Shown: positions 32,901 through 48,257, numbered from the stretch's first letter. The stretch: DNA of 64,000 nucleotides from Leucaena leucocephala (GCA_037074615.1 JAYWLJ010000073.1:62001-126000), one strand, 5' to 3'. Notes: generated by a model from the sequence alone, not told the origin. Translations and numbers: made by a program.

Positions 32901-35900
32901 GTGAACAGTGTGCGGTATATGAGCAGTACTCCCCATTTGAATTCTGTTGCAGCACATGTGTGATTCTCCCACTTGCTTCTATTCGTGACTCCTGGATCTA
33001 GCCCATCCTATACTATCACAAGTCATCAGCTCCTTCAGTCGAGCTGTCACTCCCCCTTAATTCATTCCGTTAGTGCATTGGCCTGGGATGAAAAATTCGA
33101 ATACACATATTATTTGTCCAATTAATCATTAAAGTCGCATCAATTAATTCCCAACTATTCTAATTCCACTTCGTTGATTAACTGCTCATCATATTAGAAA
33201 TGAGGACAAAATCAATAATAGAACCCTCTTTAAATGCTCTAAAAATTAATACAAATGTGAGTTTATCACGCGACGGTGTCCCAGTAATCCTCCCCCGTGT
33301 GCCTCTCTACGAGCAATCCCCTCAAAGAGCATTGAGGTGCACGCGATCTGTTTTCTTTAAACAAGTAGCCATCAATTCTACAACACTTGTCAAATGCTTC
33401 CTGTTCACAGGCAAGGAACGTTTAACCAAATCAGCATCATTCGCAACAACTTGATATATCCAAAACAGAGTAATCTGGTATTTATTTAGAGAAGTAAGAT
33501 GAGTGTATTTTCCCTACCGTTCTTGCATTTGTGGCATATGGAAATGCGGTAAATTCCAGCCGCCTCGCATGTCTTTTGTTCAGTTCACCTTGACCATTTA
33601 TGTGCTTCAAGGATTGACGATAAGCGTGAATCATAAATTGGATAGGCCAGAGGTAATGTTCTCAATTCTTCGGTGCTCTCTCGAGTGCACAAAGCTCCTT
33701 GTCGTATGTTGGGTATTTCAAAGCTGCTCCATTTAGCTTCTTGCTAAAATAAGCAATTAGCTTTCCTTCCTGCGTTAAAACAACTCCTATTCCAACTCCA
33801 GATGCATCACATTCAGTTTCAACTCCAGATGTTGGCGTCCAGTGATCTAGCGGGTGGAATGGGATAGAAGCTGTGAAGAGTCCGAAGGATGAATGATCCG
33901 CAGTGAGTGAAGTATGTATGGCATGAGTGGATATGGCCAGATGATGTGAATGTGTAGAGGTGAGGAATGAGCGACTTCAGATCTGAGTTGGAGTGAATGG
34001 CTGATGTGAACAGTGTGCGGTATATGAGCAGTACTCCCCATTTGAATTCTGTTGCAGCACATGTGTGATTCTCCCACTTGCTTCTATTCGTGACTCCTGG
34101 ATCTAGCCCATCCTATACTATCACAAGTCATCAGCTCCTTCAGTCGAGCTGTCACTCCCCCTTAATTCATTCCGTTAGTGCATTGGCCTGGGATGAAAAA
34201 TTCGAATACACATATTATTTGTCCAATTAATCATTAAAGTCGCATCAATTAATTCCCAACTATTCTAATTCCACTTCGTTGATTAACTGCTCATCATATT
34301 AGAAATGAGGACAAAATCAATAATAGAACCCTCTTTAAATGCTCTAAAAATTAATACAAATGTGAGTTTATCACGCGACGGTGTCCCAGTAATCCTCCCC
34401 CGTGTGCCTCTCTACGAGCAATCCCCTCAAAGAGCATTGAGGTGCACGCGATCTGTTTTCTTTAAACAAGTAGCCATCAATTCTACAACACTTGTCAAAT
34501 GCTTCCTGTTCACAGGCAAGGAACGTTTAACCAAATCAGCATCATTCGCAACAACTTGATATATCCAAAACAGAGTAATCTGGTATTTATTTAGAGAAGT
34601 AAGATGAGTGTATTTTCCCTACCGTTCTTGCATTTGTGGCATATGGAAATGCGGTAAATTCCAGCCGCCTCGCATGTCTTTTGTTCAGTTCACCTTGACC
34701 ATTTATGTGCTTCAAGGATTGACGATAAGCGTGAATCATAAATTGGATAGGCCAGAGGTAATGTTCTCAATTCTTCGGTGCTCTCTCGAGTGCACAAAGC
34801 TCCTTGTCGTATGTTGGGTATTTCAAAGCTGCTCCATTTAGCTTCTTGCTAAAATAAGCAATTAGCTTTCCTTCCTGCGTTAAAACAACTCCTATTCCAA
34901 CTCCAGATGCATCACATTCAGTTTCAACTCCAGATGTTGGCGTCCAGTGATCTAGCGGGTGGAATGGGATAGAAGCTGTGAAGAGTCCGAAGGATGAATG
35001 ATCCGCAGTGAGTGAAGTATGTATGGCATGAGTGGATATGGCCAGATGATGTGAATGTGTAGAGGTGAGGAATGAGCGACTTCAGATCTGAGTTGGAGTG
35101 AATGGCTGATGTGAACAGTGTGCGGTATATGAGCAGTACTCCCCATTTGAATTCTGTTGCAGCACATGTGTGATTCTCCCACTTGCTTCTATTCGTGACT
35201 CCTGGATCTAGCCCATCCTATACTATCACAAGTCATCAGCTCCTTCAGTCGAGCTGTCACTCCCCCTTAATTCATTCCGTTAGTGCATTGGCCTGGGATG
35301 AAAAATTCGAATACACATATTATTTGTCCAATTAATCATTAAAGTCGCATCAATTAATTCCCAACTATTCTAATTCCACTTCGTTGATTAACTGCTCATC
35401 ATATTAGAAATGAGGACAAAATCAATAATAGAACCCTCTTTAAATGCTCTAAAAATTAATACAAATGTGAGTTTATCACGCGACGGTGTCCCAGTAATCC
35501 TCCCCCGTGTGCCTCTCTACGAGCAATCCCCTCAAAGAGCATTGAGGTGCACGCGATCTGTTTTCTTTAAACAAGTAGCCATCAATTCTACAACACTTGT
35601 CAAATGCTTCCTGTTCACAGGCAAGGAACGTTTAACCAAATCAGCATCATTCGCAACAACTTGATATATCCAAAACAGAGTAATCTGGTATTTATTTAGA
35701 GAAGTAAGATGAGTGTATTTTCCCTACCGTTCTTGCATTTGTGGCATATGGAAATGCGGTAAATTCCAGCCGCCTCGCATGTCTTTTGTTCAGTTCACCT
35801 TGACCATTTATGTGCTTCAAGGATTGACGATAAGCGTGAATCATAAATTGGATAGGCCAGAGGTAATGTTCTCAATTCTTCGGTGCTCTCTCGAGTGCAC

Positions 35901-38900
35901 AAAGCTCCTTGCCGTATGTTGGCTTTTTCAAAGCTGCTCCATTTAGCTTCTTGCTAAAATAAGCAATTAGCTTTCCTTCCTGCGTTAAAACAACTCCTAT
36001 TCCAACTCCAGATGCATCACATTCAGTTTCAACTCCAGATGTTGGCGTCCAGTGATCTAGCGGGTGGAATGGGATAGAAGCTGTGAAGAGTCCGAAGGAT
36101 GAATGATCCGCAGTGAGTGAAGTATGTATGGCATGAGTGGATATGGCCAGATGATGTGAATGTGTAGAGGTGAGGAATGAGCGACTTCAGATCTGAGTTG
36201 GAGTGAATGGCTGATGTGAACAGTGTGCGGTATATGAGCAGTACTCCCCATTTGAATTCTGTTGCAGCACATGTGTGATTCTCCCACTTGCTTCTATTCG
36301 TGACTCCTGGATCTAGCCCATCCTATACTATCACAAGTCATCAGCTCCTTCAGTCGAGCTGTCACTCCCCCTTAATTCATTCCGTTAGTGCATTGGCCTG
36401 GGATGAAAAATTCGAATACACATATTATTTGTCCAATTAATCATTAAAGTCGCATCAATTAATTCCCAACTATTCTAATTCCACTTCGTTGATTAACTGC
36501 TCATCATATTAGAAATGAGGACAAAATCAATAATAGAACCCTCTTTAAATGCTCTAAAAATTAATACAAATGTGAGTTTATCACGCGACGGTGTCCCAGT
36601 AATCCTCCCCCGTGTGCCTCTCTACGAGCAATCCCCTCAAAGAGCATTGAGGTGCACGCGATCTGTTTTCTTTAAACAAGTAGCCATCAATTCTACAACA
36701 CTTGTCAAATGCTTCCTGTTCACAGGCAAGGAACGTTTAACCAAATCAGCATCATTCGCAACAACTTGATATATCCAAAACAGAGTAATCTGGTATTTAT
36801 TTAGAGAAGTAAGATGAGTGTATTTTCCCTACCGTTCTTGCATTTGTGGCATATGGAAATGCGGTAAATTCCAGCCGCCTCGCATGTCTTTTGTTCAGTT
36901 CACCTTGACCATTTATGTGCTTCAAGGATTGACGATAAGCGTGAATCATAAATTGGATAGGCCAGAGGTAATGTTCTCAATTCTTCGGTGCTCTCTCGAG
37001 TGCACAAAGCTCCTTGCCGTATGTTGGGTATTTCAAAGCTGCTCCATTTAGCTTCTTGCTAAAATAAGCAATTAGCTTTCCTTCCTGCGTTAAAACAACT
37101 CCTATTCCAACTCCAGATGCATCACATTCAGTTTCAACTCCAGATGTTGGCGTCCAGTGATCTAGCGGGTGGAATGGGATAGAAGCTGTGAAGAGTCCGA
37201 AGGATGAATGATCCGCAGTGAGTGAAGTATGTATGGCATGAGTGGATATGGCCAGATGATGTGAATGTGTAGAGGTGAGGAATGAGCGACTTCAGATCTG
37301 AGTTGGAGTGAATGGCTGATGTGAACAGTGTGCGGTATATGAGCAGTACTCCCCATTTGAATTCTGTTGCAGCACATGTGTGATTCTCCCACTTGCTTCT
37401 ATTCGTGACTCCTGGATCTAGCCCATCCTATACTATCACAAGTCATCAGCTCCTTCAGTCGAGCTGTCACTCCCCCTTAATTCATTCCGTTAGTGCATTG
37501 GCCTGGGATGAAAAATTCGAATACACATATTATTTGTCCAATTAATCATTAAAGTCGCATCAATTAATTCCCAACTATTCTAATTCCACTTCGTTGATTA
37601 ACTGCTCATCATATTAGAAATGAGGACAAAATCAATAATAGAACCCTCTTTAAATGCTCTAAAAATTAATACAAATGTGAGTTTATCACGCGACGGTGTC
37701 CCAGTAATCCTCCCCCGTGTGCCTCTCTACGAGCAATCCCCTCAAAGAGCATTGAGGTGCACGCGATCTGTTTTCTTTAAACAAGTAGCCATCAATTCTA
37801 CAACACTTGTCAAATGCTTCCTGTTCACAGGCAAGGAACGTTTAACCAAATCAGCATCATTCGCAACAACTTGATATATCCAAAACAGAGTAATCTGGTA
37901 TTTATTTAGAGAAGTAAGATGAGTGTATTTTCCCTACCGTTCTTGCATTTGTGGCATATGGAAATGCGGTAAATTCCAGCCGCCTCGCATGTCTTTTGTT
38001 CAGTTCACCTTGACCATTTATGTGCTTCAAGGATTGACGATAAGCGTGAATCATAAATTGGATAGGCCAGAGGTAATGTTCTCAATTCTTCGGTGCTCTC
38101 TCGAGTGCACAAAGCTCCTTGCCGTATGTTGGCTTTTTCAAAGCTGCTCCATTTAGCTTCTTGCTAAAATAAGCAATTAGCTTTCCTTCCTGCGTTAAAA
38201 CAACTCCTATTCCAACTCCAGATGCATCACATTCAGTTTCAACTCCAGATGTTGGCGTCCAGTGATCTAGCGGGTGGAATGGGATAGAAGCTGTGAAGAG
38301 TCCGAAGGATGAATGATCCGCAGTGAGTGAAGTATGTATGGCATGAGTGGATATGGCCAGATGATGTGAATGTGTAGAGGTGAGGAATGAGCGACTTCAG
38401 ATCTGAGTTGGAGTGAATGGCTGATGTGAACAGTGTGCGGTATATGAGCAGTACTCCCCATTTGAATTCTGTTGCAGCACATGTGTGATTCTCCCACTTG
38501 CTTCTATTCGTGACTCCTGGATCTAGCCCATCCTATACTATCACAAGTCATCAGCTCCTTCAGTCCAGCTGTCACTCCCCCTTAATTCATTCCGTTAGTG
38601 CATTGGCCTGGGATGAAAAATTCGAATACACATATTATTTGTCCAATTAATCATTAAAGTCGCATCAATTAATTCCCAACTATTCTAATTCCACTTCGTT
38701 GATTAACTGCTCATCATATTAGAAATGAGGACAAAATCAATAATAGAACCCTCTTTAAATGCTCTAAAAATTAATACAAATGTGAGTTTATCACGCGACG
38801 GTGTCCCAGTAATCCTCCCCCGTGTGCCTCTCTACGAGCAATCCCCTCAAAGAGCATTGAGGTGCACGCGATCTGTTTTCTTTAAACAAGTAGCCATCAA

Positions 38901-41900
38901 TTCTACAACACTTGTCAAATGCTTCCTGTTCACAGGCAAGGAACGTTTAACCAAATCAGCATCATTCGCAACAACTTGATATATCCAAAACAGAGTAATC
39001 TGGTATTTATTTAGAGAAGTAAGATGAGTGTATTTTCCCTACCGTTCTTGCATTTGTGGCATATGGAAATGCGGTAAATTCCAGCCGCCTCGCATGTCTT
39101 TTGTTCAGTTCACCTTGACCATTTATGTGCTTCAAGGATTGACGATAAGCGTGAATCATAAATTGGATAGGCCAGAGGTAATGTTCTCAATTCTTCGGTG
39201 CTCTCTCGAGTGCACAAAGCTCCTTGCCGTATGTTGGGTATTTCAAAGCTGCTCCATTTAGCTTCTTGCTAAAATAAGCAATTAGCTTTCCTTCCTGCGT
39301 TAAAACAACTCCTATTCCAACTCCAGATGCATCACATTCAGTTTCAACTCCAGATGTTGGCGTCCAGTGATCTAGCGGGTGGAATGGGATAGAAGCTGTG
39401 AAGAGTCCGAAGGATGAATGATCCGCAGTGAGTGAAGTATGTATGGCATGAGTGGATATGGCCAGATGATGTGAATGTGTAGAGGTGAGGAATGAGCGAC
39501 TTCAGATCTGAGTTGGAGTGAATGGCTGATGTGAACAGTGTGCGGTATATGAGCAGTACTCCCCATTTGAATTCTGTTGCAGCACATGTGTGATTCTCCC
39601 ACTTGCTTCTATTCGTGACTCCTGGATCTAGCCCATCCTATACTATCACAAGTCATCAGCTCCTTCAGTCGAGCTGTCACTCCCCCTTAATTCATTCCGT
39701 TAGTGCATTGGCCTGGGATGAAAAATTCGAATACACATATTATTTGTCCAATTAATCATTAAAGTCGCATCAATTAATTCCCAACTATTCTAATTCCACT
39801 TCGTTGATTAACTGCTCATCATATTAGAAATGAGGACAAAATCAATAATAGAACCCTCTTTAAATGCTCTAAAAATTAATACAAATGTGAGTTTATCACG
39901 CGACGGTGTCCCAGTAATCCTCCCCCGTGTGCCTCTCTACGAGCAATCCCCTCAAAGAGCATTGAGGTGCACGCGATCTGTTTTCTTTAAACAAGTAGCC
40001 ATCAATTCTACAACACTTGTCAAATGCTTCCTGTTCACAGGCAAGGAACGTTTAACCAAATCAGCATCATTCGCAACAACTTGATATATCCAAAACAGAG
40101 TAATCTGGTATTTATTTAGAGAAGTAAGATGAGTGTATTTTCCCTACCGTTCTTGCATTTGTGGCATATGGAAATGCGGTAAATTCCAGCCGCCTCGCAT
40201 GTCTTTTGTTCAGTTCACCTTGACCATTTATGTGCTTCAAGGATTGACGATAAGCGTGAATCATAAATTGGATAGGCCAGAGGTAATGTTCTCAATTCTT
40301 CGGTGCTCTCTCGAGTGCACAAAGCTCCTTGCCGTATGTTGGCTTTTTCAAAGCTGCTCCATTTAGCTTCTTGCTAAAATAAGCAATTAGCTTTCCTTCC
40401 TGCGTTAAAACAACTCCTATTCCAACTCCAGATGCATCACATTCAGTTTCAACTCCAGATGTTGGCGTCCAGTGATCTAGCGGGTGGAATGGGATAGAAG
40501 CTGTGAAGAGTCCGAAGGATGAATGATCCGCAGTGAGTGAAGTATGTATGGCATGAGTGGATATGGCCAGATGATGTGAATGTGTAGAGGTGAGGAATGA
40601 GCGACTTCAGATCTGAGTTGGAGTGAATGGCTGATGTGAACAGTGTGCGGTATATGAGCAGTACTCCCCATTTGAATTCTGTTGCAGCACATGTGTGATT
40701 CTCCCACTTGCTTCTATTCGTGACTCCTGGATCTAGCCCATCCTATACTATCACAAGTCATCAGCTCCTTCAGTCCAGCTGTCACTCCCCCTTAATTCAT
40801 TCCGTTAGTGCATTGGCCTGGGATGAAAAATTCGAATACACATATTATTTGTCCAATTAATCATTAAAGTCGCATCAATTAATTCCCAACTATTCTAATT
40901 CCACTTCGTTGATTAACTGCTCATCATATTAGAAATGAGGACAAAATCAATAATAGAACCCTCTTTAAATGCTCTAAAAATTAATACAAATGTGAGTTTA
41001 TCACGCGACGGTGTCCCAGTAATCCTCCCCCGTGTGCCTCTCTACGAGCAATCCCCTCAAAGAGCATTGAGGTGCACGCGATCTGTTTTCTTTAAACAAG
41101 TAGCCATCAATTCTACAACACTTGTCAAATGCTTCCTGTTCACAGGCAAGGAACGTTTAACCAAATCAGCATCATTCGCAACAACTTGATATATCCAAAA
41201 CAGAGTAATCTGGTATTTATTTAGAGAAGTAAGATGAGTGTATTTTCCCTACCGTTCTTGCATTTGTGGCATATGGAAATGCGGTAAATTCCAGCCGCCT
41301 CGCATGTCTTTTGTTCAGTTCACCTTGACCATTTATGTGCTTCAAGGATTGACGATAAGCGTGAATCATAAATTGGATAGGCCAGAGGTAATGTTCTCAA
41401 TTCTTCGGTGCTCTCTCGAGTGCACAAAGCTCCTTGCCGTATGTTGGCTTTTTCAAAGCTGCTCCATTTAGCTTCTTGCTAAAATAAGCAATTAGCTTTC
41501 CTTCCTGCGTTAAAACAACTCCTATTCCAACTCCAGATGCATCACATTCAGTTTCAACTCCAGATGTTGGCGTCCAGTGATCTAGCGGGTGGAATGGGAT
41601 AGAAGCTGTGAAGAGTCCGAAGGATGAATGATCCGCAGTGAGTGAAGTATGTATGGCATGAGTGGATATGGCCAGATGATGTGAATGTGTAGAGGTGAGG
41701 AATGAGCGACTTCAGATCTGAGTTGGAGTGAATGGCTGATGTGAACAGTGTGCGGTATATGAGCAGTACTCCCCATTTGAATTCTGTTGCAGCACATGTG
41801 TGATTCTCCCACTTGCTTCTATTCGTGACTCCTGGATCTAGCCCATCCTATACTATCACAAGTCATCAGCTCCTTCAGTCGAGCTGTCACTCCCCCTTAA

Positions 41901-42732
41901 TTCATTCCGTTAGTGCATTGGCCTGGGATGAAAAATTCGAATACACATATTATTTGTCCAATTAATCATTAAAGTCGCATCAATTAATTCCCAACTATTC
42001 TAATTCCACTTCGTTGATTAACTGCTCATCATATTAGAAATGAGGACAAAATCAATAATAGAACCCTCTTTAAATGCTCTAAAAATTAATACAAATGTGA
42101 GTTTATCACGCGACGGTGTCCCAGTAATCCTCCCCCGTGTGCCTCTCTACGAGCAATCCCCTCAAAGAGCATTGAGGTGCACGCGATCTGTTTTCTTTAA
42201 ACAAGTAGCCATCAATTCTACAACACTTGTCAAATGCTTCCTGTTCACAGGCAAGGAACGTTTAACCAAATCAGCATCATTCGCAACAACTTGATATATC
42301 CAAAACAGAGTAATCTGGTATTTATTTAGAGAAGTAAGATGAGTGTATTTTCCCTACCGTTCTTGCATTTGTGGCATATGGAAATGCGGTAAATTCCAGC
42401 CGCCTCGCATGTCTTTTGTTCAGTTCACCTTGACCATTTATGTGCTTCAAGGATTGACGATAAGCGTGAATCATAAATTGGATAGGCCAGAGGTAATGTT
42501 CTCAATTCTTCGGTGCTCTCTCGAGTGCACAAAGCTCCTTGCCGTATGTTGGCTTTTTCAAAGCTGCTCCATTTAGCTTCTTGCTAAAATAAGCAATTAG
42601 CTTTCCTTCCTGCGTTAAAACAACTCCTATTCCAACTCCAGATGCATCACATTCAGTTTCAACTCCAGATGTTGGCGTCCAGTGATCTAGCGGGTGGAAT
42701 GGGATAGAAGCTGTGAAGAGTCCGAAGGATGA
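23948..42732. repeat. Type II satellite, block B (17 copies)
   Basis: Starts run from 23948 to 41628 at 1105-bp steps. From the site at 24381 onward every copy reads AATAGAACCC; no copy to the left does. Copies from 25053 to about 30577 look identical to each other by eye. From 30578 the GCCGTATGTTGGCTTT variant appears, first in single copies and then in alternation with others. Confidence 0.93.
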
Positions 42733-45700
42733 ATGATCCGCAGTGAGTGAAGTATGTATGGCATGAGTGGATATGGCCAGATGATGTGAATGTGTAGAGG
42801 TGAGGAATGAGCGACTTCAGATCTGAGTTGGAGTGAATGGCTGATGTGAACAGTGTGCGGTATATGAGCAGTACTCCCCATTTGAATTCTGTTGCAGCAC
42901 ATGTGTGATTCTCCCACTTGCTTCTATTCGTGACTCCTGGATCTAGCCCATCCTATACTATCACAAGTCATCAGCTCCTTCAGTCCAGCTGTCACTCCCC
43001 CTTAATTCATTCCGTTAGTGCATTGGCCTGGGATGAAAAATTCGAATAAACATATTATTTGTCCAATTAATCATTAAAGTCGCATCAATTAATTCCCAAC
43101 TATTCTAATTCCACTTCGTTGATTAACTGCTCATCATATTAGAAATGAGGACAAAATCAATAATAGAACCCTCTTTAAATGCTCTAAAAATTAATACAAA
43201 TGTGAGTTTATCACGCGACGGTGTCCCAGTAATCCTCCCCCGTGTGCCTCTCTACGAGCAATCCCCTCAAAGAGCATTGAGGTGCACGCGATCTGTTTTC
43301 TTTAAACAAGTAGCCATCAATTCTACAACACTTGTCAAATGCTTCCTGTTCACAGGCAAGGAACGTTTAACCAAATCAGCATCATTCGCAACAACTTGAT
43401 ATATCCAAAACAGAGTAATCTGGTATTTATTTAGAGAAGTAAGATGAGTGTATTTTCCCTACCGTTCTTGCATTTGTGGCATATGGAAATGCGGTAAATT
43501 CCAGCCGCCTCGCATGTCTTTTGTTCAGTTCACCTTGACCATTTATGTGCTTCAAGGATTGACGATAAGCGTGAATCATAAATTGGATAGGCCAGAGGTA
43601 ATGTTCTCAATTCTTCGGTGCTCTCTCGAGTGCACAAAGCTCCTTGCCGTATGTTGGCTTTTTCAAAGCTGCTCCATTTAGCTTCTTGCTAAAATAAGCA
43701 ATTAGCTTTCCTTCCTGCGTTAAAACAACTCCTATTCCAACTCCAGATGCATCACATTCAGTTTCAACTCCAGATGTTGGCGTCCAGTGATCTAGCGGGT
43801 GGAATGGGATAGAAGCTGTGAAGAGTCCGAAGGATGAATGATCCGCAGTGAGTGAAGTATGTATGGCATGAGTGGATATGGCCAGATGATGTGAATGTGT
43901 AGAGGTGAGGAATGAGCGACTTCAGATCTGAGTTGGAGTGAATGGCTGATGTGAACAGTGTGCGGTATATGAGCAGTACTCCCCATTTGAATTCTGTTGC
44001 AGCACATGTGTGATTCTCCCACTTGCTTCTATTCGTGACTCCTGGATCTAGCCCATCCTATACTATCACAAGTCATCAGCTCCTTCAGTCGAGCTGTCAC
44101 TCCCCCTTAATTCATTCCGTTAGTGCATTGGCCTGGGATGAAAAATTCGAATAAACATATTATTTGTCCAATTAATCATTAAAGTCGCATCAATTAATTC
44201 CCAACTATTCTAATTCCACTTCGTTGATTAACTGCTCATCATATTAGAAATGAGGACAAAATCAATAATAGAACCCTCTTTAAATGCTCTAAAAATTAAT
44301 ACAAATGTGAGTTTATCACGCGACGGTGTCCCAGTAATCCTCCCCCGTGTGCCTCTCTACGAGCAATCCCCTCAAAGAGCATTGAGGTGCACGCGATCTG
44401 TTTTCTTTAAACAAGTAGCCATCAATTCTACAACACTTGTCAAATGCTTCCTGTTCACAGGCAAGGAACGTTTAACCAAATCAGCATCATTCGCAACAAC
44501 TTGATATATCCAAAACAGAGTAATCTGGTATTTATTTAGAGAAGTAAGATGAGTGTATTTTCCCTACCGTTCTTGCATTTGTGGCATATGGAAATGCGGT
44601 AAATTCCAGCCGCCTCGCATGTCTTTTGTTCAGTTCACCTTGACCATTTATGTGCTTCAAGGATTGACGATAAGCGTGAATCATAAATTGGATAGGCCAG
44701 AGGTAATGTTCTCAATTCTTCGGTGCTCTCTCGAGTGCACAAAGCTCCTTGCCGTATGTTGGCTTTTTCAAAGCTGCTCCATTTAGCTTCTTGCTAAAAT
44801 AAGCAATTAGCTTTCCTTCCTGCGTTAAAACAACTCCTATTCCAACTCCAGATGCATCACATTCAGTTTCAACTCCAGATGTTGGCGTCCAGTGATCTAG
44901 CGGGTGGAATGGGATAGAAGCTGTGAAGAGTCCGAAGGATGAATGATCCGCAGTGAGTGAAGTATGTATGGCATGAGTGGATATGGCCAGATGATGTGAA
45001 TGTGTAGAGGTGAGGAATGAGCGACTTCAGATCTGAGTTGGAGTGAATGGCTGATGTGAACAGTGTGCGGTATATGAGCAGTACTCCCCATTTGAATTCT
45101 GTTGCAGCACATGTGTGATTCTCCCACTTGCTTCTATTCGTGACTCCTGGATCTAGCCCATCCTATACTATCACAAGTCATCAGCTCCTTCAGTCCAGCT
45201 GTCACTCCCCCTTAATTCATTCCGTTAGTGCATTGGCCTGGGATGAAAAATTCGAATAAACATATTATTTGTCCAATTAATCATTAAAGTCGCATCAATT
45301 AATTCCCAACTATTCTAATTCCACTTCGTTGATTAACTGCTCATCATATTAGAAATGAGGACAAAATCAATAATAGAACCCTCTTTAAATGCTCTAAAAA
45401 TTAATACAAATGTGAGTTTATCACGCGACGGTGTCCCAGTAATCCTCCCCCGTGTGCCTCTCTACGAGCAATCCCCTCAAAGAGCATTGAGGTGCACGCG
45501 ATCTGTTTTCTTTAAACAAGTAGCCATCAATTCTACAACACTTGTCAAATGCTTCCTGTTCACAGGCAAGGAACGTTTAACCAAATCAGCATCATTCGCA
45601 ACAACTTGATATATCCAAAACAGAGTAATCTGGTATTTATTTAGAGAAGTAAGATGAGTGTATTTTCCCTACCGTTCTTGCATTTGTGGCATATGGAAAT

Positions 45701-48257
45701 GCGGTAAATTCCAGCCGCCTCGCATGTCTTTTGTTCAGTTCACCTTGACCATTTATGTGCTTCAAGGATTGACGATAAGCGTGAATCATAAATTGGATAG
45801 GCCAGAGGTAATGTTCTCAATTCTTCGGTGCTCTCTCGAGTGCACAAAGCTCCTTGCCGTATGTTGGCTTTTTCAAAGCTGCTCCATTTAGCTTCTTGCT
45901 AAAATAAGCAATTAGCTTTCCTTCCTGCGTTAAAACAACTCCTATTCCAACTCCAGATGCATCACATTCAGTTTCAACTCCAGATGTTGGCGTCCAGTGA
46001 TCTAGCGGGTGGAATGGGATAGAAGCTGTGAAGAGTCCGAAGGATGAATGATCCGCAGTGAGTGAAGTATGTATGGCATGAGTGGATATGGCCAGATGAT
46101 GTGAATGTGTAGAGGTGAGGAATGAGCGACTTCAGATCTGAGTTGGAGTGAATGGCTGATGTGAACAGTGTGCGGTATATGAGCAGTACTCCCCATTTGA
46201 ATTCTGTTGCAGCACATGTGTGATTCTCCCACTTGCTTCTATTCGTGACTCCTGGATCTAGCCCATCCTATACTATCACAAGTCATCAGCTCCTTCAGTC
46301 GAGCTGTCACTCCCCCTTAATTCATTCCGTTAGTGCATTGGCCTGGGATGAAAAATTCGAATAAACATATTATTTGTCCAATTAATCATTAAAGTCGCAT
46401 CAATTAATTCCCAACTATTCTAATTCCACTTCGTTGATTAACTGCTCATCATATTAGAAATGAGGACAAAATCAATAATAGAACCCTCTTTAAATGCTCT
46501 AAAAATTAATACAAATGTGAGTTTATCACGCGACGGTGTCCCAGTAATCCTCCCCCGTGTGCCTCTCTACGAGCAATCCCCTCAAAGAGCATTGAGGTGC
46601 ACGCGATCTGTTTTCTTTAAACAAGTAGCCATCAATTCTACAACACTTGTCAAATGCTTCCTGTTCACAGGCAAGGAACGTTTAACCAAATCAGCATCAT
46701 TCGCAACAACTTGATATATCCAAAACAGAGTAATCTGGTATTTATTTAGAGAAGTAAGATGAGTGTATTTTCCCTACCGTTCTTGCATTTGTGGCATATG
46801 GAAATGCGGTAAATTCCAGCCGCCTCGCATGTCTTTTGTTCAGTTCACCTTGACCATTTATGTGCTTCAAGGATTGACGATAAGCGTGAATCATAAATTG
46901 GATAGGCCAGAGGTAATGTTCTCAATTCTTCGGTGCTCTCTCGAGTGCACAAAGCTCCTTGCCGTATGTTGGCTTTTTCAAAGCTGCTCCATTTAGCTTC
47001 TTGCTAAAATAAGCAATTAGCTTTCCTTCCTGCGTTAAAACAACTCCTATTCCAACTCCAGATGCATCACATTCAGTTTCAACTCCAGATGTTGGCGTCC
47101 AGTGATCTAGCGGGTGGAATGGGATAGAAGCTGTGAAGAGTCCGAAGGATGAATGATCCGCAGTGAGTGAAGTATGTATGGCATGAGTGGATATGGCCAG
47201 ATGATGTGAATGTGTAGAGGTGAGGAATGAGCGACTTCAGATCTGAGTTGGAGTGAATGGCTGATGTGAACAGTGTGCGGTATATGAGCAGTACTCCCCA
47301 TTTGAATTCTGTTGCAGCACATGTGTGATTCTCCCACTTGCTTCTATTCGTGACTCCTGGATCTAGCCCATCCTATACTATCACAAGTCATCAGCTCCTT
47401 CAGTCCAGCTGTCACTCCCCCTTAATTCATTCCGTTAGTGCATTGGCCTGTGATGAAAAATTCGAATAAACATATTATTTGTCCAATTAATCATTAAAGT
47501 CGCATCAATTAATTCCCAACTATTCTAATTCCACTTCGTTGATTAACTGCTCATCATATTAGAAATGAGGACAAAATCAATAATAGAACCCTCTTTAAAT
47601 GCTCTAAAAATTAATACAAATGTGAGTTTATCACGCGACGGTGTCCCAGTAATCCTCCCCCGTGTGCCTCTCTACGAGCAATCCCCTCAAAGAGCATTGA
47701 GGTGCACGCGATCTGTTTTCTTTAAACAAGTAGCCATCAATTCTACAACACTTGTCAAATGCTTCCTGTTCACAGGCAAGGAACGTTTAACCAAATCAGC
47801 ATCATTCGCAACAACTTGATATATCCAAAACAGAGTAATCTGGTATTTATTTAGAGAAGTAAGATGAGTGTATTTTCCCTACCGTTCTTGCATTTGTGGC
47901 ATATGGAAATGCGGTAAATTCCAGCCGCCTCGCATGTCTTTTGTTCAGTTCACCTTGACCATTTATGTGCTTCAAGGATTGACGATAAGCGTGAATCATA
48001 AATTGGATAGGCCAGAGGTAATGTTCTCAATTCTTCGGTGCTCTCTCGAGTGCACAAAGCTCCTTGCCGTATGTTGGCTTTTTCAAAGCTGCTCCATTTA
48101 GCTTCTTGCTAAAATAAGCAATTAGCTTTCCTTCCTGCGTTAAAACAACTCCTATTCCAACTCCAGATGCATCACATTCAGTTTCAACTCCAGATGTTGG
48201 CGTCCAGTGATCTAGCGGGTGGAATGGGATAGAAGCTGTGAAGAGTCCGAAGGATGA
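37208..48257. repeat. Candidate nascent dimeric higher-order repeat (five 2210-bp units)
   Basis: At offset about 253 the ten copies starting 37208 to 47153 read G, C, G, C, G, C, G, C, G, C (CAGTCGAGC or CAGTCCAGC). A second site at offset about 930 also alternates (GGCTTT or GGGTAT) over copies 34998 to 39418. Copies from 48258 to 52678 lose the alternation (all C). Confidence 0.7.
42733..47152. repeat. Type II satellite, block C (4 copies)
   Basis: Starts at 42733, 43838, 44943 and 46048. It adds the allele CGAATAAACAT (first at 43049; CGAATACACAT to the left) to all the block B alleles. Confidence 0.92.
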
